Shown in pieces: positions 1-7,776 of a stretch of 64,000 bases of DNA. A model generated the notes under the pieces. It did not search any database. It was not told the DNA's origin and was given only the letters and a program-made list of their open reading frames with translations. Each line of letters opens with the position of its first letter. Positions within the stretch are counted from its first letter, which is position 1. The position numbers and the translations under genes are program-made. Source of the stretch: Roseibium aggregatum IAM 12614 (GTDB lineage Bacteria; Pseudomonadota; Alphaproteobacteria; Rhizobiales; Stappiaceae); contig NZ_AAUW01000006.1 in NCBI RefSeq assembly GCF_000168975.1, positions 1 to 64,000 on the forward strand, given 5' to 3'.

Positions 1-117
1 TTAGGGACCGTACTAGGCGTTGCCGCCTTGCGGGTAATCCTGCCCCCGATCTGTCTGCGTTTTTTATGGTTGAACAATTGCGTTTCCGTTTCACTTGAGA
101 GGTGGAAAGTGTGAACA

Positions 118-609
118 ATGACTGAAAACTCAAGCAATTCCGTACCTGAGACTGTCGGAATTTCGGTTCTTGCGGAAATTCTGGAAGTGACTGACCGGCA
201 GGCTCGTAATCTCCTCAGCGATGCAGGTGTGAAACCTACGTCAAGGGGGAAGTGGCCTTTTGCAATGTCGGTTCGTTCGATCCTTCAGCATGCTCGGAAA
301 AGCCGCGAAGACAGCGAGCTTTCCAAGGCCAAGGCGCGTGAAATTAATGCCCGTGCACGAAGGCATGAGCTGTCAATGGCAAAAGCTGAGCGGGAACTAA
401 TCCCGCTCGAAGACTTTGAAGTGGCCTTCGATGAGGTGCTTGCTGCGATGAGGAGCGAATTTGTTGGTCTTCCGGCCCGCCTCACACGTGATCGCACTGA
501 ACGCACTCGATTTAACGGAGAGGTTCACGCCTCGATGGCTCGGATCGCGGCCAAGCTTAAGGACCGAGCGGACATGCTGCGAGGAGGAGAGGTTGAGAAT
601 GACGACTGA
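118..609 (+). CDS. Phage terminase small subunit-like (Nu1-type) DNA packaging protein
   Basis: This 163-residue protein has an N-terminal winged-helix-like region (about residues 14-60, with ILEVTDRQARNLLSDAG as the helix-turn-helix core), followed by a long Arg/Ala-rich helix (RARRHELSMAKAERELI) and a C-terminal segment containing GLPARLTRDRTER. This is the layout of lambda Nu1-like small terminases, which recognise the packaging site and hand DNA to the large subunit. No large terminase follows. A terS without terL is typical of phage satellites that redirect helper-phage packaging. The start has a GAGAGGTGGAAAG purine block upstream. It overlaps the next gene by 11 bases. The family assignment comes from pattern recognition; a transcriptional regulator with a similar N-terminus is the alternative. 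Confidence 0.6.
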   Translation: MTENSSNSVPETVGISVLAEILEVTDRQARNLLSDAGVKPTSRGKWPFAMSVRSILQHARKSREDSELSKAKAREINARARRHELSMAKAERELIPLEDFEVAFDEVLAAMRSEFVGLPARLTRDRTERTRFNGEVHASMARIAAKLKDRADMLRGGEVENDD

Positions 610-958
610 GTGCCCTGCCAGGTTCTCCCCGGAGGAGGAGCGGAAATTGCTCGCGGCCCTGAATGCCGAGATCCCGACAAACGTCTCTGGACCGGCCCCT
701 AGCTTGTCCGACCTGATGAGGTGGGTAAGTGAGATTTACCAGCGCTACGGGCGCTCTGAGCCCATTTCAAAGATCGCTGCATATCTGGCCGTGCTAGAGC
801 CAGATGATGAGGAAGTGAAGCTCCGGCGGATTGTGAAGGGAACCCATATCTCAACCCGCGAGGTAGAAAAGGCACTGGACGTGCTTCTTGCGGACGGGTT
901 TGTGGATATCCGTCCGGCGATCCGGGTTGAGGCAGTCAGATTGAAACTTCTCGTCTAG
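599..958 (+). CDS. Small hypothetical protein downstream of terS-like gene
   Basis: A 119-residue acidic protein that I do not recognise. The chosen ATG overlaps the 3' end of the terS-like gene by 11 bases, so the two are probably translationally coupled. The C-terminal half (THISTREVEKALDVLLADGF) looks like a helix-turn-helix or winged-helix unit, consistent with a small DNA-binding accessory protein. It is followed within about 70 bases by a strong intrinsic terminator, so it closes the left-hand transcription unit of the mobile element. Function is unknown. Confidence 0.6.
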   Translation: MTTECPARFSPEEERKLLAALNAEIPTNVSGPAPSLSDLMRWVSEIYQRYGRSEPISKIAAYLAVLEPDDEEVKLRRIVKGTHISTREVEKALDVLLADGFVDIRPAIRVEAVRLKLLV

Positions 959-1023
959 ACACGCCGGAAATAAAATGACAGTATTTGTTTATGCATGTTA
1001 TCACGGTCCATTACTGGACAACT

Positions 1024-1056
1024 TCCCTCGCCACAAAATGGCGAGGGATTTTTTTT
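1024..1056 (+). terminator. Rho-independent terminator
   Basis: A perfect 10-bp stem (TCCCTCGCCA / TGGCGAGGGA) with a 5-base loop is followed by eight T residues. It lies 65 bases after the stop of the second packaging-like gene and ends that unit. Confidence 0.9.
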
Positions 1057-1083
1057 GTAAAGTGGATTTTGGGAAGAAAAAAA

Positions 1084-1183
1084 CGTGACATTCTGAAATG
1101 TCACGCTCTGCAAAGTATGTCACATTTTGATGTTAGGTGACTGAATTGGCTTGTGAAATGGCGACAAATTGAGATGTCACGCT
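1084..1183. repeat. Cluster of TGTCAC-type inverted repeats (iteron- or operator-like)
   Basis: A perfect 9-bp inverted repeat, CGTGACATT / AATGTCACG (1084-1105, 4-base spacer), is followed by GTCAC/GTGAC arms at 1119-1141 and an imperfect GGCGACA / TGTCACGC pair at 1160-1182. The 10-mer ATGTCACGCT occurs identically at 1098-1107 and 1174-1183. No gene covers 959-1251; apart from the terminator at 1024-1056, these repeats are its main content. Clustered dyads of this kind are typical of operators or replication-initiator sites in phage-related elements. Which applies here is not shown by the sequence. Confidence 0.65.
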
Positions 1184-1251
1184 ATTTTATCGTTTCTAGA
1201 TAAGTTTGTTTTTTACTTGGATTTATTCCAGCAAGAAGTGTGGATGCTGGC

Positions 1252-1632
1252 TTATCCTGCCGCCGATTGGATGTCCGATAGCAGGCTTGCCAGCACGAAC
1301 GCGAGATAATCCTCGTCTTCGGTAGGGATGGGCCGGTGCGTGATGCCGAAGGTCCAGGCCACTCCCAGCGCCTTCAACGGCAGTTCCTCAACCGAGGTAC
1401 AAGGCAGTGCCCGAAGGGCGTTGGCCTTTGCATTGAGCACTTCGCACAGATCGTCGCGTTCGTCTCCGGGCGTCATCGAAAGCCACTGAGCATGAAGGTC
1501 AGCAAACTCCCGACCGGCGGTCATTGTGGGGGATGTGTTAGAAGCGAGAGCCTCCCAATGCGCGTGCAAGGATACCGGCTTCTGTGCAGTGATGAGATGA
1601 TAGATTTCATAACTCTTTCTCCAATCAAGCAA
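1252..1632 (-). CDS. Hypothetical protein in mobile element
   Basis: A 126-residue reading frame starting at TTG; the only upstream in-frame alternatives are weak ATA/ATT codons. I do not recognise the product. It is acidic, lacks a signal peptide or membrane segment, and ends in a helical region (YLAFVLASLLSDIQ). It is transcribed away from the HEPN-like gene, so the AT-rich region between them could hold divergent promoters. The non-ATG start and lack of a clear Shine-Dalgarno lower confidence that it is expressed. Confidence 0.4.
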   Translation of the reverse strand: MLDWRKSYEIYHLITAQKPVSLHAHWEALASNTSPTMTAGREFADLHAQWLSMTPGDERDDLCEVLNAKANALRALPCTSVEELPLKALGVAWTFGITHRPIPTEDEDYLAFVLASLLSDIQSAAG

Positions 1633-1697
1633 TATCGGAATTATATTGAATAGAAGTAAGTTTACAATTTGGATTTACTAAAATTGAATAAGGTTTT

Positions 1698-1802
1698 AAT
1701 CCAACTAAAATTTAAGAGTGCATAGAATTTTTCTTTATTTTAAGGCTGTGCATGAGCAATTCGTTGGATTTCGAGTTGGATTGGAGTTGGAAAAAATCCA
1801 AC
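1698..1802. repeat. Repeated GTTGGATT boxes upstream of the HEPN-like gene
   Basis: The octamer GTTGGATT occurs at 1763-1770 and 1775-1782. Its reverse complement AATCCAAC occurs at 1698-1705 and 1795-1802. A related GTTGGAAA begins at 1786, making a hairpin GTTGG-AAAAAAT-CCAAC at 1786-1802. The segment is strongly AT-rich and lies just 5' of the HEPN-like gene, so an autoregulatory operator array is the simplest reading; iterons are possible. Confidence 0.55.
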
Positions 1803-1893
1803 ACAAAATCGTCTGCCGCAATCAAAGGTCTTGCGCGTGGAGGATTGGCTGGGCACGAGTGGAAGTGTGAGCTTCACCAACTTGGGTCGCACA

Positions 1894-2730
1894 ATGGAAA
1901 AGACGCACATCAACATAGACTTTGTTGAACTTCAAAACGAAGCTTGCAAATCCGTTCGCAGGGCATCTGTTTTCATGGCTCTAGGGGTGAATGCAGCAAC
2001 GAACCCAGGTTTCAATGAGTACCAACTTACGGAGACGCCAAAAATTCGTCTCGTTCCTTCGAACGTGACTGAGGAAACACTACGCCACTTTAAAAGCGAA
2101 TTTCGAAATTGGATTGAAGCGGGGGCACTTCGAGAGCTCGCAGAGGGGTTTGCAACTTTTCTCGACAGGTTGCATTACATATTAAGATTGATCGAAGCCG
2201 CGGTTTCTGGGGTGGCCTCGCCACTTGACTATGCCAAAGATAGCCAATCGCGTTTCGAACGTGCTGGGACGCCAAACAAGCTAAATATTTTGCGACAGGT
2301 ATTTGATGTTGGACCCAAACACGCTCATGAACTTCAATCCATAAGTAAGGCCCGAAACTGTTTATCCCATCGATGGGGGCGAGTTTCCGAAAGTGATGTT
2401 GGGCCGGACGGTACTCTCCTCGTTCAATGGCTGGGGATGGATTTTCTTGCCATTGAGCCAAACGGGACAGAACACCTTTTGGCAGATATGCCCGAGGAAG
2501 GAATTTTGCTGCCAGACGGTGCAACAATTGCTACTCGGGCCGTCGCGCGCAAGCGCTCGTTCGCACCCCGAAAAGTATTGTCGCTTTCATCGCGCGACTT
2601 GGCAGAGATTTGCTGGTTTTATCAGCATGAAATCAACGTGACCATTCAATCTGCAACCGAGTACGCAAGCCGCTCCGGTATTGAGATAAATCCCACTGAT
2701 GGTTCCGCAGTGACGCCAGAGATCGACTAG
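1894..2730 (+). CDS. HEPN-like protein with RNxxxH motif, putative RNase/defence gene
   Basis: A 278-residue protein from the ATG at 1894 (a TTG at 1831 would add 21 residues). The visible hallmark is RNCLSH within a helical context (SKARNCLSHRWGR, roughly residues 151-163), matching the R-N-x3-H signature of HEPN-fold RNases and HEPN-derived scaffolds. The rest is mainly helical with no membrane segment, and the C-terminal 80 residues are basic. HEPN proteins commonly act in abortive infection or toxin-antitoxin modules. Its position, between repeat boxes and a CBASS operon inside a mobile element, fits defence. No cognate MNT antitoxin is adjacent, unless the downstream nucleotidyltransferase served that role, which its Cap15 partner argues against. 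Function is inferred from one motif. Confidence 0.5.
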   Translation: MEKTHINIDFVELQNEACKSVRRASVFMALGVNAATNPGFNEYQLTETPKIRLVPSNVTEETLRHFKSEFRNWIEAGALRELAEGFATFLDRLHYILRLIEAAVSGVASPLDYAKDSQSRFERAGTPNKLNILRQVFDVGPKHAHELQSISKARNCLSHRWGRVSESDVGPDGTLLVQWLGMDFLAIEPNGTEHLLADMPEEGILLPDGATIATRAVARKRSFAPRKVLSLSSRDLAEICWFYQHEINVTIQSATEYASRSGIEINPTDGSAVTPEID

Positions 2731-2877
2731 AAAAGCTGATTTACGCCAATAGTCAGGCAAAACAGTTCATTTTGCCGGCGCAGGCAACACGAGCCAGTGT
2801 ATTGGATGAGCAGGCATTTTTTAGATGTTGCTAGGTGTGGTATTAATTGAGTCGTTTCAACAACCTAACGTAGTCTA

Positions 2878-3762
2878 ATGAATTATACTGAAGATCAATT
2901 CACAAGGTTCGCGGCTCCTCCGTCTAAGACGGAGCAGGATAAAATGGACAATGCGGAACGCGCTGTAAAAAATGCTATTTCGGGTAGTGACCAGCTTAAA
3001 GCGCGTAACATTCGAGTTTTTCCTCAGGGGTCATATCGCAATCGCGTCAATGTTCGGGGAGATAGCGACGTAGATATCGCCGTCGTTTGTAGTGACACCT
3101 TCTTTTGGGAGGGGCCTGAGGGAGCGACCCGCGAAACTCTTGGCATCACACCAGCGACATACCACTTTGATGTTTTTCGCAGCGAGCTAGAGACGGCGCT
3201 GGTCGATTACTTCGGGAGAGCGGCCGTAGATCCTGGGGACAAGGCATTTGATATCAAGGCCAACAGCTACCGGGTTGATGCGGATGTAGCTCCGTTCTTT
3301 GACCATTTCCGACACGCTGGTGACGGCTCCAAGATCAAAGGCGTTGAAATGCGTACGCGTGCCGGTAGGAGCATCATTAATTGGCCCGACCAGCACTATG
3401 AAAACGGTGTTTGGAAAAATGATCGCACGTCGCGTTCGTACAAAGGTTGCGTAAGAATTTTGAAGTCGCTGCGTTATGCAATGCTTAGCGACAACATCGC
3501 TTCAGCGGAGGGAACGTCAAGTTTCCTGATGGAATGCCTTATTTGGAATGTGCCAGACAAGGACTTAATGCAAGGTACTTGGGTCCAGTCGATGCGTGAG
3601 GCTCTTGTCTACTTGTTCAACAACACAATTAGGTTCGAAGATTGTTCTGAGTGGGGTGAGGTCAGTGAGCTGAAATATTTGTTCGGTGGCAATCAAGCTT
3701 GGACATGGGAAGGCACACATCGGTTCCTTTCGGATTGCTGGGATTATGTGGGTTACAGTTGA
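2878..3762 (+). CDS. CBASS CD-NTase (cyclic oligonucleotide synthase)
   Basis: A 294-residue nucleotidyltransferase of the cGAS/DncV-like (SMODS) superfamily. It shows the GS motif (FPQGSYRNRV, Gly51-Ser52) and the metal-binding DxD (SDVDIAVV, Asp64 and Asp66), followed by a third acidic position in YRVDADVAPFF (Asp134/Asp136). These are the catalytic features of enzymes that make cyclic di- or trinucleotides on phage infection. The C-terminal half is helical, as in the family. The stop overlaps the start of the Cap15-type effector gene by one base, so the two form a minimal type I CBASS operon with no Cap2/Cap3 genes. There is no obvious Shine-Dalgarno. The nucleotide product cannot be read from sequence. 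Confidence 0.88.
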   Translation: MNYTEDQFTRFAAPPSKTEQDKMDNAERAVKNAISGSDQLKARNIRVFPQGSYRNRVNVRGDSDVDIAVVCSDTFFWEGPEGATRETLGITPATYHFDVFRSELETALVDYFGRAAVDPGDKAFDIKANSYRVDADVAPFFDHFRHAGDGSKIKGVEMRTRAGRSIINWPDQHYENGVWKNDRTSRSYKGCVRILKSLRYAMLSDNIASAEGTSSFLMECLIWNVPDKDLMQGTWVQSMREALVYLFNNTIRFEDCSEWGEVSELKYLFGGNQAWTWEGTHRFLSDCWDYVGYS

Positions 3763-4391
3763 TGCTAACGCGATCACAAATTAGCGCATTCCTCGGGCTT
3801 TCAGTCGTGTATTGGATTGGGTTACTTGCCTGGAGAGGTGTCCCACTAAGCTGGGAAATGCTGGCGCCATTTGGGTCGGTAGTGGGAGCTGTGTCGCTCA
3901 CAATTTTTGTTTTCGACGTTTGGGCATGGAAATGGATTATTTTTCGAGGCTGGCTAATCAAGCGTCCAAATTTGCACGGTACTTGGAAAACTGAACTTCA
4001 AAGCGACTGGATTAATCCGGAAACAAATGAAGGTATTCCGACGATCCATTGTTTCATGGTGATTAGGCAAACAGCTTCGAAATTGAGCATCCGCTTGATC
4101 ACGGAAGAGTCCAGATCTCAGACCGTTTCAGCCGGGGTCGAAGCATGCAGTGACGGCACATTCGAGGTTAGTTGCACTTATCGAAATAAGCCGCGGTCTG
4201 CCTTTAGATATCGAAGCGAAGTCCACTATGGTGCAATGCTTTTGTTGGCTGAGAGCGCCAATCCTCTAAGAATAGAGGGTGAATATTGGACTGATCGAAA
4301 AACGAGCGGGTCAGTTACACTTATGGACAGGAAACCGAAAACGCCTGTGACATTTGAAGAAGCGCAGGCGCTCTATAAGTCCGTTTGTTGA
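3762..4391 (+). CDS. Cap15-like CBASS effector (two TM helices plus beta-barrel)
   Basis: A 209-residue protein from the ATG at 3762, which overlaps the CD-NTase stop (TGATG). It opens with two hydrophobic helices (about residues 7-27, GLSVVYWIGLLAW, and 32-56, GSVVGAVSLTIFVFDVW), followed by a beta-rich domain beginning RPNLHGTWKTEL. This is the architecture of SMODS-associated 2TM-beta effectors (Cap15). In studied members the barrel binds the cyclic nucleotide and the protein oligomerises to disrupt the inner membrane, killing the infected cell. The direct coupling to the CD-NTase strongly supports the call. The annotation rests on topology and context, since the barrel sequence is poorly conserved across the family. 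Confidence 0.85.
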   Translation: MLTRSQISAFLGLSVVYWIGLLAWRGVPLSWEMLAPFGSVVGAVSLTIFVFDVWAWKWIIFRGWLIKRPNLHGTWKTELQSDWINPETNEGIPTIHCFMVIRQTASKLSIRLITEESRSQTVSAGVEACSDGTFEVSCTYRNKPRSAFRYRSEVHYGAMLLLAESANPLRIEGEYWTDRKTSGSVTLMDRKPKTPVTFEEAQALYKSVC

Positions 4392-4497
4392 TTTCGGTAT
4401 GCCGCGAGAAGCTAAAGTTAGCTGCCAATTTTCTAAAACGCGCCGATACCCAGGAACTCTTTTTCGTTGTGTTTCACGTAACCGACACGGATAAAAA

Positions 4498-5115
4498 ATG
4501 AAAAATATTGAGACGGGACTATTGGTCCTAACATCGGAAATTGCCACGGAAGAGGGACTTCTCCTGCATAAACGTCTGCGGTCAAATATCGATGTTGGAG
4601 AGCCTAATTGGTATGTCAGAAAATCGGCTGATCCGAGTGCCGGAGAGCAATTTATTCAACTCATTGGCAGTGCGAAAGTTTGGTTGCCGTTAACGGGGGC
4701 GGCAACTGCATTTTTTGCTGCGATTGGGAAACGTGCTGGGGACGCTCTTTGGGATAGAATTGCCGCTGCCTTAAATCAAAAGGAAGCAAGGCCACTTGCG
4801 GAAGTAAGCGAAGCACTAGCCAGCGCTGTTGAGAAGCATGGAAATTGTGAGCTTATTGTGGGACTTCCACTTCCGAACGAACATTTCGGAACTGTGTTAA
4901 TAATATCAGACCATGATCCCAATAAGATCGCGTACAAATTGGGAAAATTTTCGCTCAATGTAGGCGAATTAACTACTGAAATGACGAGAGTAATAGAAAT
5001 TGGAGAAGCGCCATGGGGGCGCGCGGTTATTTCAATCGAAGGAGACGATCTGGTTGTAAGATGGAAGTCGCAAAGAGATTATTCTGACCGCGAATTCCGA
5101 ATACAGGGAGATTGA
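4498..5115 (+). CDS. Unknown protein between CBASS effector and integrase
   Basis: A 205-residue protein that I do not recognise. Residues about 60-80 (VWLPLTGAATAFFAAIGK) are hydrophobic and could form one membrane-inserted helix. They are followed by an amphipathic helix (ALWDRIAAALNQKEARPLAEVSEALASAVEKHG) and a beta-rich C-terminal half ending in DLVVRWKSQRDYSDREF. It is co-oriented with the CBASS genes, 106 bases after Cap15, and has AT-rich codon use like the rest of the island. A GGATAAAAA purine stretch precedes the ATG. It may be an independent cargo gene or an accessory to the defence module; neither can be decided here. Confidence 0.7.
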   Translation: MKNIETGLLVLTSEIATEEGLLLHKRLRSNIDVGEPNWYVRKSADPSAGEQFIQLIGSAKVWLPLTGAATAFFAAIGKRAGDALWDRIAAALNQKEARPLAEVSEALASAVEKHGNCELIVGLPLPNEHFGTVLIISDHDPNKIAYKLGKFSLNVGELTTEMTRVIEIGEAPWGRAVISIEGDDLVVRWKSQRDYSDREFRIQGD

Positions 5116-5149
5116 CTGCATTCGATCTTGACGGATTTTGATGAATTTT

Positions 5150-6397
5150 TCAGGGCGTTATTCGAATGCTGACAACTTTTGTCGTCTCGCCTGACAAATA
5201 CCGTTCCCACTCTTGCATCAGTTGGCGCCGCTTTTCGAGCGCCGTAGATCGGCGGTAGGCTCTTTCAACTTCGTCTCCCACCTTGTGTGCGAGCGCCGCT
5301 TCTGCGACCTCGCGTGGGAAGCTCGTCTTGTCACCTGCCCAATCCCGGAACGAAGACCGGAAGCCGTGTGCTGTGATGCCATCGCGGCTCATGCGCTTGA
5401 ACAGCGATTTAAACACCATGTCCGAAAGCGGGCGACCCTTCTTCACGCCCGGAAACACAAACCCTTTCTTTCCTGACAGCGGGGCGACAGTATCGAGCAC
5501 CGCGATCATTGCTGCGGTAAGCGGAACCTGATGGGGTTCGCCTGTTTTCATTCGGTCGCCCGGCACTGTCCAGACATTGCTTTTGAAATCGAATTCGGGC
5601 CATTCGGCGCCTCTGACCTCGCCCGAGCGCGATGCAGTGAGGATTAGAAATTCCAGCGCACTTGCGCTGACTGCCTCACGTTCCCGAAGTTCTGCCATGA
5701 AAGCCGGCAGTTCCTGATACGGAAGGGCAGAATGGTGTCCCCGTTGCAGCTTCTTTCGTTCAGAAAGAAGGTGCTCCAAATGCCCCTTCCATCGGGCGGG
5801 GTTTTCACCTCCCCTATGGCCTTTTACCTTGGCTGCATCGAGTACCTGTTCGACGCGTCCACGTAGACGTGATGCCGTCTCTTGCTTGGTAGTCCAAATC
5901 GGCTGCAACACCGACAGGATGTCTTCTGTCTCAATCGTATCGATGCGTTTTTTGCGCAATCTCTTGCAGTAGGCGTCTCCCAGGGTTTGCTCCCACTGGT
6001 AAAGGTGCTTCGCGTTGCGGAATTGGCTTTTGCGTCTCTCGATGAATTCATCTGCAAACTTGCCGAAGGTAGGGATTTCGTTGGCGGCGGCGTGAGCGGC
6101 TTCCGCCGCGCGGCGAACTTCTAATGGATTACGCGGAGGGTGCTCATCAAGCATCCGGCGGAAGTCCAACGCAAGATTGCGGGCGGCGGCGAGGGTAACG
6201 TCGTCTTTGTCGCCACCTGCTCGACCCAGGCCCATTTCCACCCGCCGCCCATCCCATCGGTAGACGAAGAGCCACGAACGGGCGTTTCCCTTGACCTGAA
6301 GATAGAGCCCACCACCATCTGCATGCCGACCGTCTTTCACCAGCGCCGTCGCCGCTTTGGGAGGAAGCAAATTCGTTGGGTTTTTTCTTCTTGCCAC
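5150..6397 (-). CDS. P4-type tyrosine integrase
   Basis: A site-specific recombinase of about 415 residues with an N-terminal DUF4102-type arm-binding domain (KNPTNLLPPKAATALVKDGR, then GGLYLQVK), a central SAM-like core-binding domain, and a C-terminal catalytic domain. Visible catalytic residues are Arg in LTASRSGEVRGAEW, HxxR in HGFRSSFRDWA, the second His in ALAHKVGDEVERAY, and Tyr in that last motif. The GTG at 6397 follows a GGTAGAGAA purine run; a TTG at 6442 would add 15 residues. It lies at the right edge of the element, transcribed inward, as is usual for P4-like satellites and genomic islands, and marks 1-6450 as integrated DNA. Confidence 0.92.
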   Translation of the reverse strand: MARRKNPTNLLPPKAATALVKDGRHADGGGLYLQVKGNARSWLFVYRWDGRRVEMGLGRAGGDKDDVTLAAARNLALDFRRMLDEHPPRNPLEVRRAAEAAHAAANEIPTFGKFADEFIERRKSQFRNAKHLYQWEQTLGDAYCKRLRKKRIDTIETEDILSVLQPIWTTKQETASRLRGRVEQVLDAAKVKGHRGGENPARWKGHLEHLLSERKKLQRGHHSALPYQELPAFMAELREREAVSASALEFLILTASRSGEVRGAEWPEFDFKSNVWTVPGDRMKTGEPHQVPLTAAMIAVLDTVAPLSGKKGFVFPGVKKGRPLSDMVFKSLFKRMSRDGITAHGFRSSFRDWAGDKTSFPREVAEAALAHKVGDEVERAYRRSTALEKRRQLMQEWERYLSGETTKVVSIRITP

Positions 6398-6442
6398 TTC
6401 TCTACCCCACCAACTACCCCACCATAACGTGGAGAAAGCCAA

Positions 6443-6707
6443 AAATACACAGCGACACTAGACGACAGTCGGAGCATTTATATAACTGATTTCAAAGGGT
6501 AGTGAAGATGCGCTGCGACACAGAAAGACAGTAGTTCGGTGGACCTTGGCTCCACCATTCCTCTTTCGGACAACTCCAGATAAATCTGCCTTATGCGCCA
6601 GAAGCATTGCTTCTGAACGATATGCCTATGCCGAAGCGGGCTTTGTCTGCGAGTGGTGCAAGCCGCTGCAGAGCGAGGCGAAGCTGCCTGAAGAACCGAA
6701 AGAGACT
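6443..6707. other. Probable right boundary region of the mobile element
   Basis: This stretch lies between the integrase and the high-GC LysE gene and carries no convincing gene. It holds an inverted repeat GGTGGA / TCCACC (6538-6543 and 6551-6556) around a TGGCTCCACCA string that resembles the 3' end of a tRNA or tmRNA, although no tRNA can be folded. The attachment site should lie in or near it, because base composition changes here. The exact core is not identifiable without the other end of the element. Confidence 0.3.
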
Positions 6708-7304
6708 TCAAAAAAAAGTCTTGCCCAACATCCACGTCACCGCGACCACGAGTGCGAGTGCCATCGCACGATTGAACAAACGCATCCGGTTGGGCGTGAT
6801 TTGAGCGCCACCCCAGGCCCACATGGCCAGGGATGTCCAACAGATTGCGCCGAAGAGCGCGGCGAACACCGCCAGTCCCGTGACGCGGTCGGTCAGCGGC
6901 AGCACGAAAGCCGAGAGGGACGAGACCACAGCAAGCCACGCTTTCGGGTTTAACCCCTGAACCAGCACCCCCGACCAGAAGCCTGGCGTACGGAGGAAGG
7001 TGGGGCGGTCCGTTACCCCGTCGTCCCGCAAGAGCCCCACTGCCATCCAGACCAGATACGTGCTGCCAATCACGATCATCGGGACTTGCAAAGCCGTGAT
7101 CCACTCCGCCCCACGCAACAAGCCTGCGCCGAAGGTGATGAGAATGAAGAGAAAACTCGCAGTGGCACCAGTAACAAAGATCAGAGCCTGCCCCATCCCA
7201 TAGCGTGCGCCGGTCATCGCTCCGATGATGTTGACCGGTCCGGGCGTTGCCGATGCAGCGACCGCAAAGCCTGACATGGCCAGAATTGTTTCCAACGTAG
7301 GCAT
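6708..7304 (-). CDS. LysE/RhtB-family amino-acid or metabolite exporter
   Basis: A 198-residue inner-membrane protein with about five to six hydrophobic segments. The opening AASATPGPVNIIGAMTGARYG carries the (T/S)PGP motif characteristic of LysE-type exporters, followed by GATASFLFILITFGAGL and a later ALFGAICWTSLAMWAWGG helix. The length matches the family norm of about 200. Its start is three bases from the stop of the DUF2000 gene, so the two are co-transcribed, with an AraC regulator upstream on the same strand. The substrate cannot be inferred. Confidence 0.88.
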   Translation of the reverse strand: MPTLETILAMSGFAVAASATPGPVNIIGAMTGARYGMGQALIFVTGATASFLFILITFGAGLLRGAEWITALQVPMIVIGSTYLVWMAVGLLRDDGVTDRPTFLRTPGFWSGVLVQGLNPKAWLAVVSSLSAFVLPLTDRVTGLAVFAALFGAICWTSLAMWAWGGAQITPNRMRLFNRAMALALVVAVTWMLGKTFF

Positions 7305-7307
7305 GGG

Positions 7308-7709
7308 TCAGCGCAGCAGGGGCAGGCGGCCACAAATGCGATCGACCTTCTTTCTGGGCCCTCCAAGCAGGATCGCTTGCGGCGCATGGTCGGAGATTGG
7401 CCTCGACGCGATCCGGGCCGTGTAATCGTCATAGTCCTTCGCCTCGAAAGCGTCGCGCATGTAAGCCAACCGGACCGGTAGGTCCTCTGCGGCGAAGAAC
7501 AGCGCAGGAAGATCGTCGGCAGGCGCCCCCAGGACCGGAAGGGCGGTGTTGGTAATACCGGGAAGGCAGACGCCGTCGTAGGTTGGCGTCTCGGCTCCGA
7601 TGAGGTCCGGGCGAAGATGCCCAAGGCTCATCCCCAGAACGGCGGCGAAATTGGCTTTCACGCCGAGGGGGAGCTCCTGGGACAAAATAATAACAGGTTT
7701 GAATGACAT
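7308..7709 (-). CDS. DUF2000 family protein
   Basis: A 133-residue soluble protein whose ordering (VIILSQELPLGVKANFAAVLGMSLG, then YDGVCLPGITNTALPVLGA) matches the DUF2000 family, a group with a peptidyl-tRNA-hydrolase-II-like fold and no established activity. It heads a two-gene unit with the LysE exporter and sits next to an AraC regulator. The same trio recurs in proteobacteria, suggesting a role linked to export or handling of an amino-acid-like compound. That role is inference. Confidence 0.8.
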   Translation of the reverse strand: MSFKPVIILSQELPLGVKANFAAVLGMSLGHLRPDLIGAETPTYDGVCLPGITNTALPVLGAPADDLPALFFAAEDLPVRLAYMRDAFEAKDYDDYTARIASRPISDHAPQAILLGGPRKKVDRICGRLPLLR

Positions 7710-7776
7710 GATCGCGCTCCTTTCGGAACGCTATTGGCATGGACGGGTCCGGGAGCGATTGGACAAAAGTGAACCA

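Noticed and set aside
2878..3762. Reading the nucleotidyltransferase as the antitoxin (MNT) of the upstream HEPN-like gene
   Set aside because: It is much longer than MNT antitoxins, has a SMODS-like catalytic core, and is coupled to a Cap15-type effector, so CBASS is the better explanation.
6531..6570. tRNA- or tmRNA-like 3' end (TGGCTCCACCA) near the integrase
   Set aside because: No T-arm with GTTCGA and no acceptor pairing can be drawn. A GGTGGA/TCCACC hairpin explains the motif equally well, so I did not call a tRNA gene or a defined att site.
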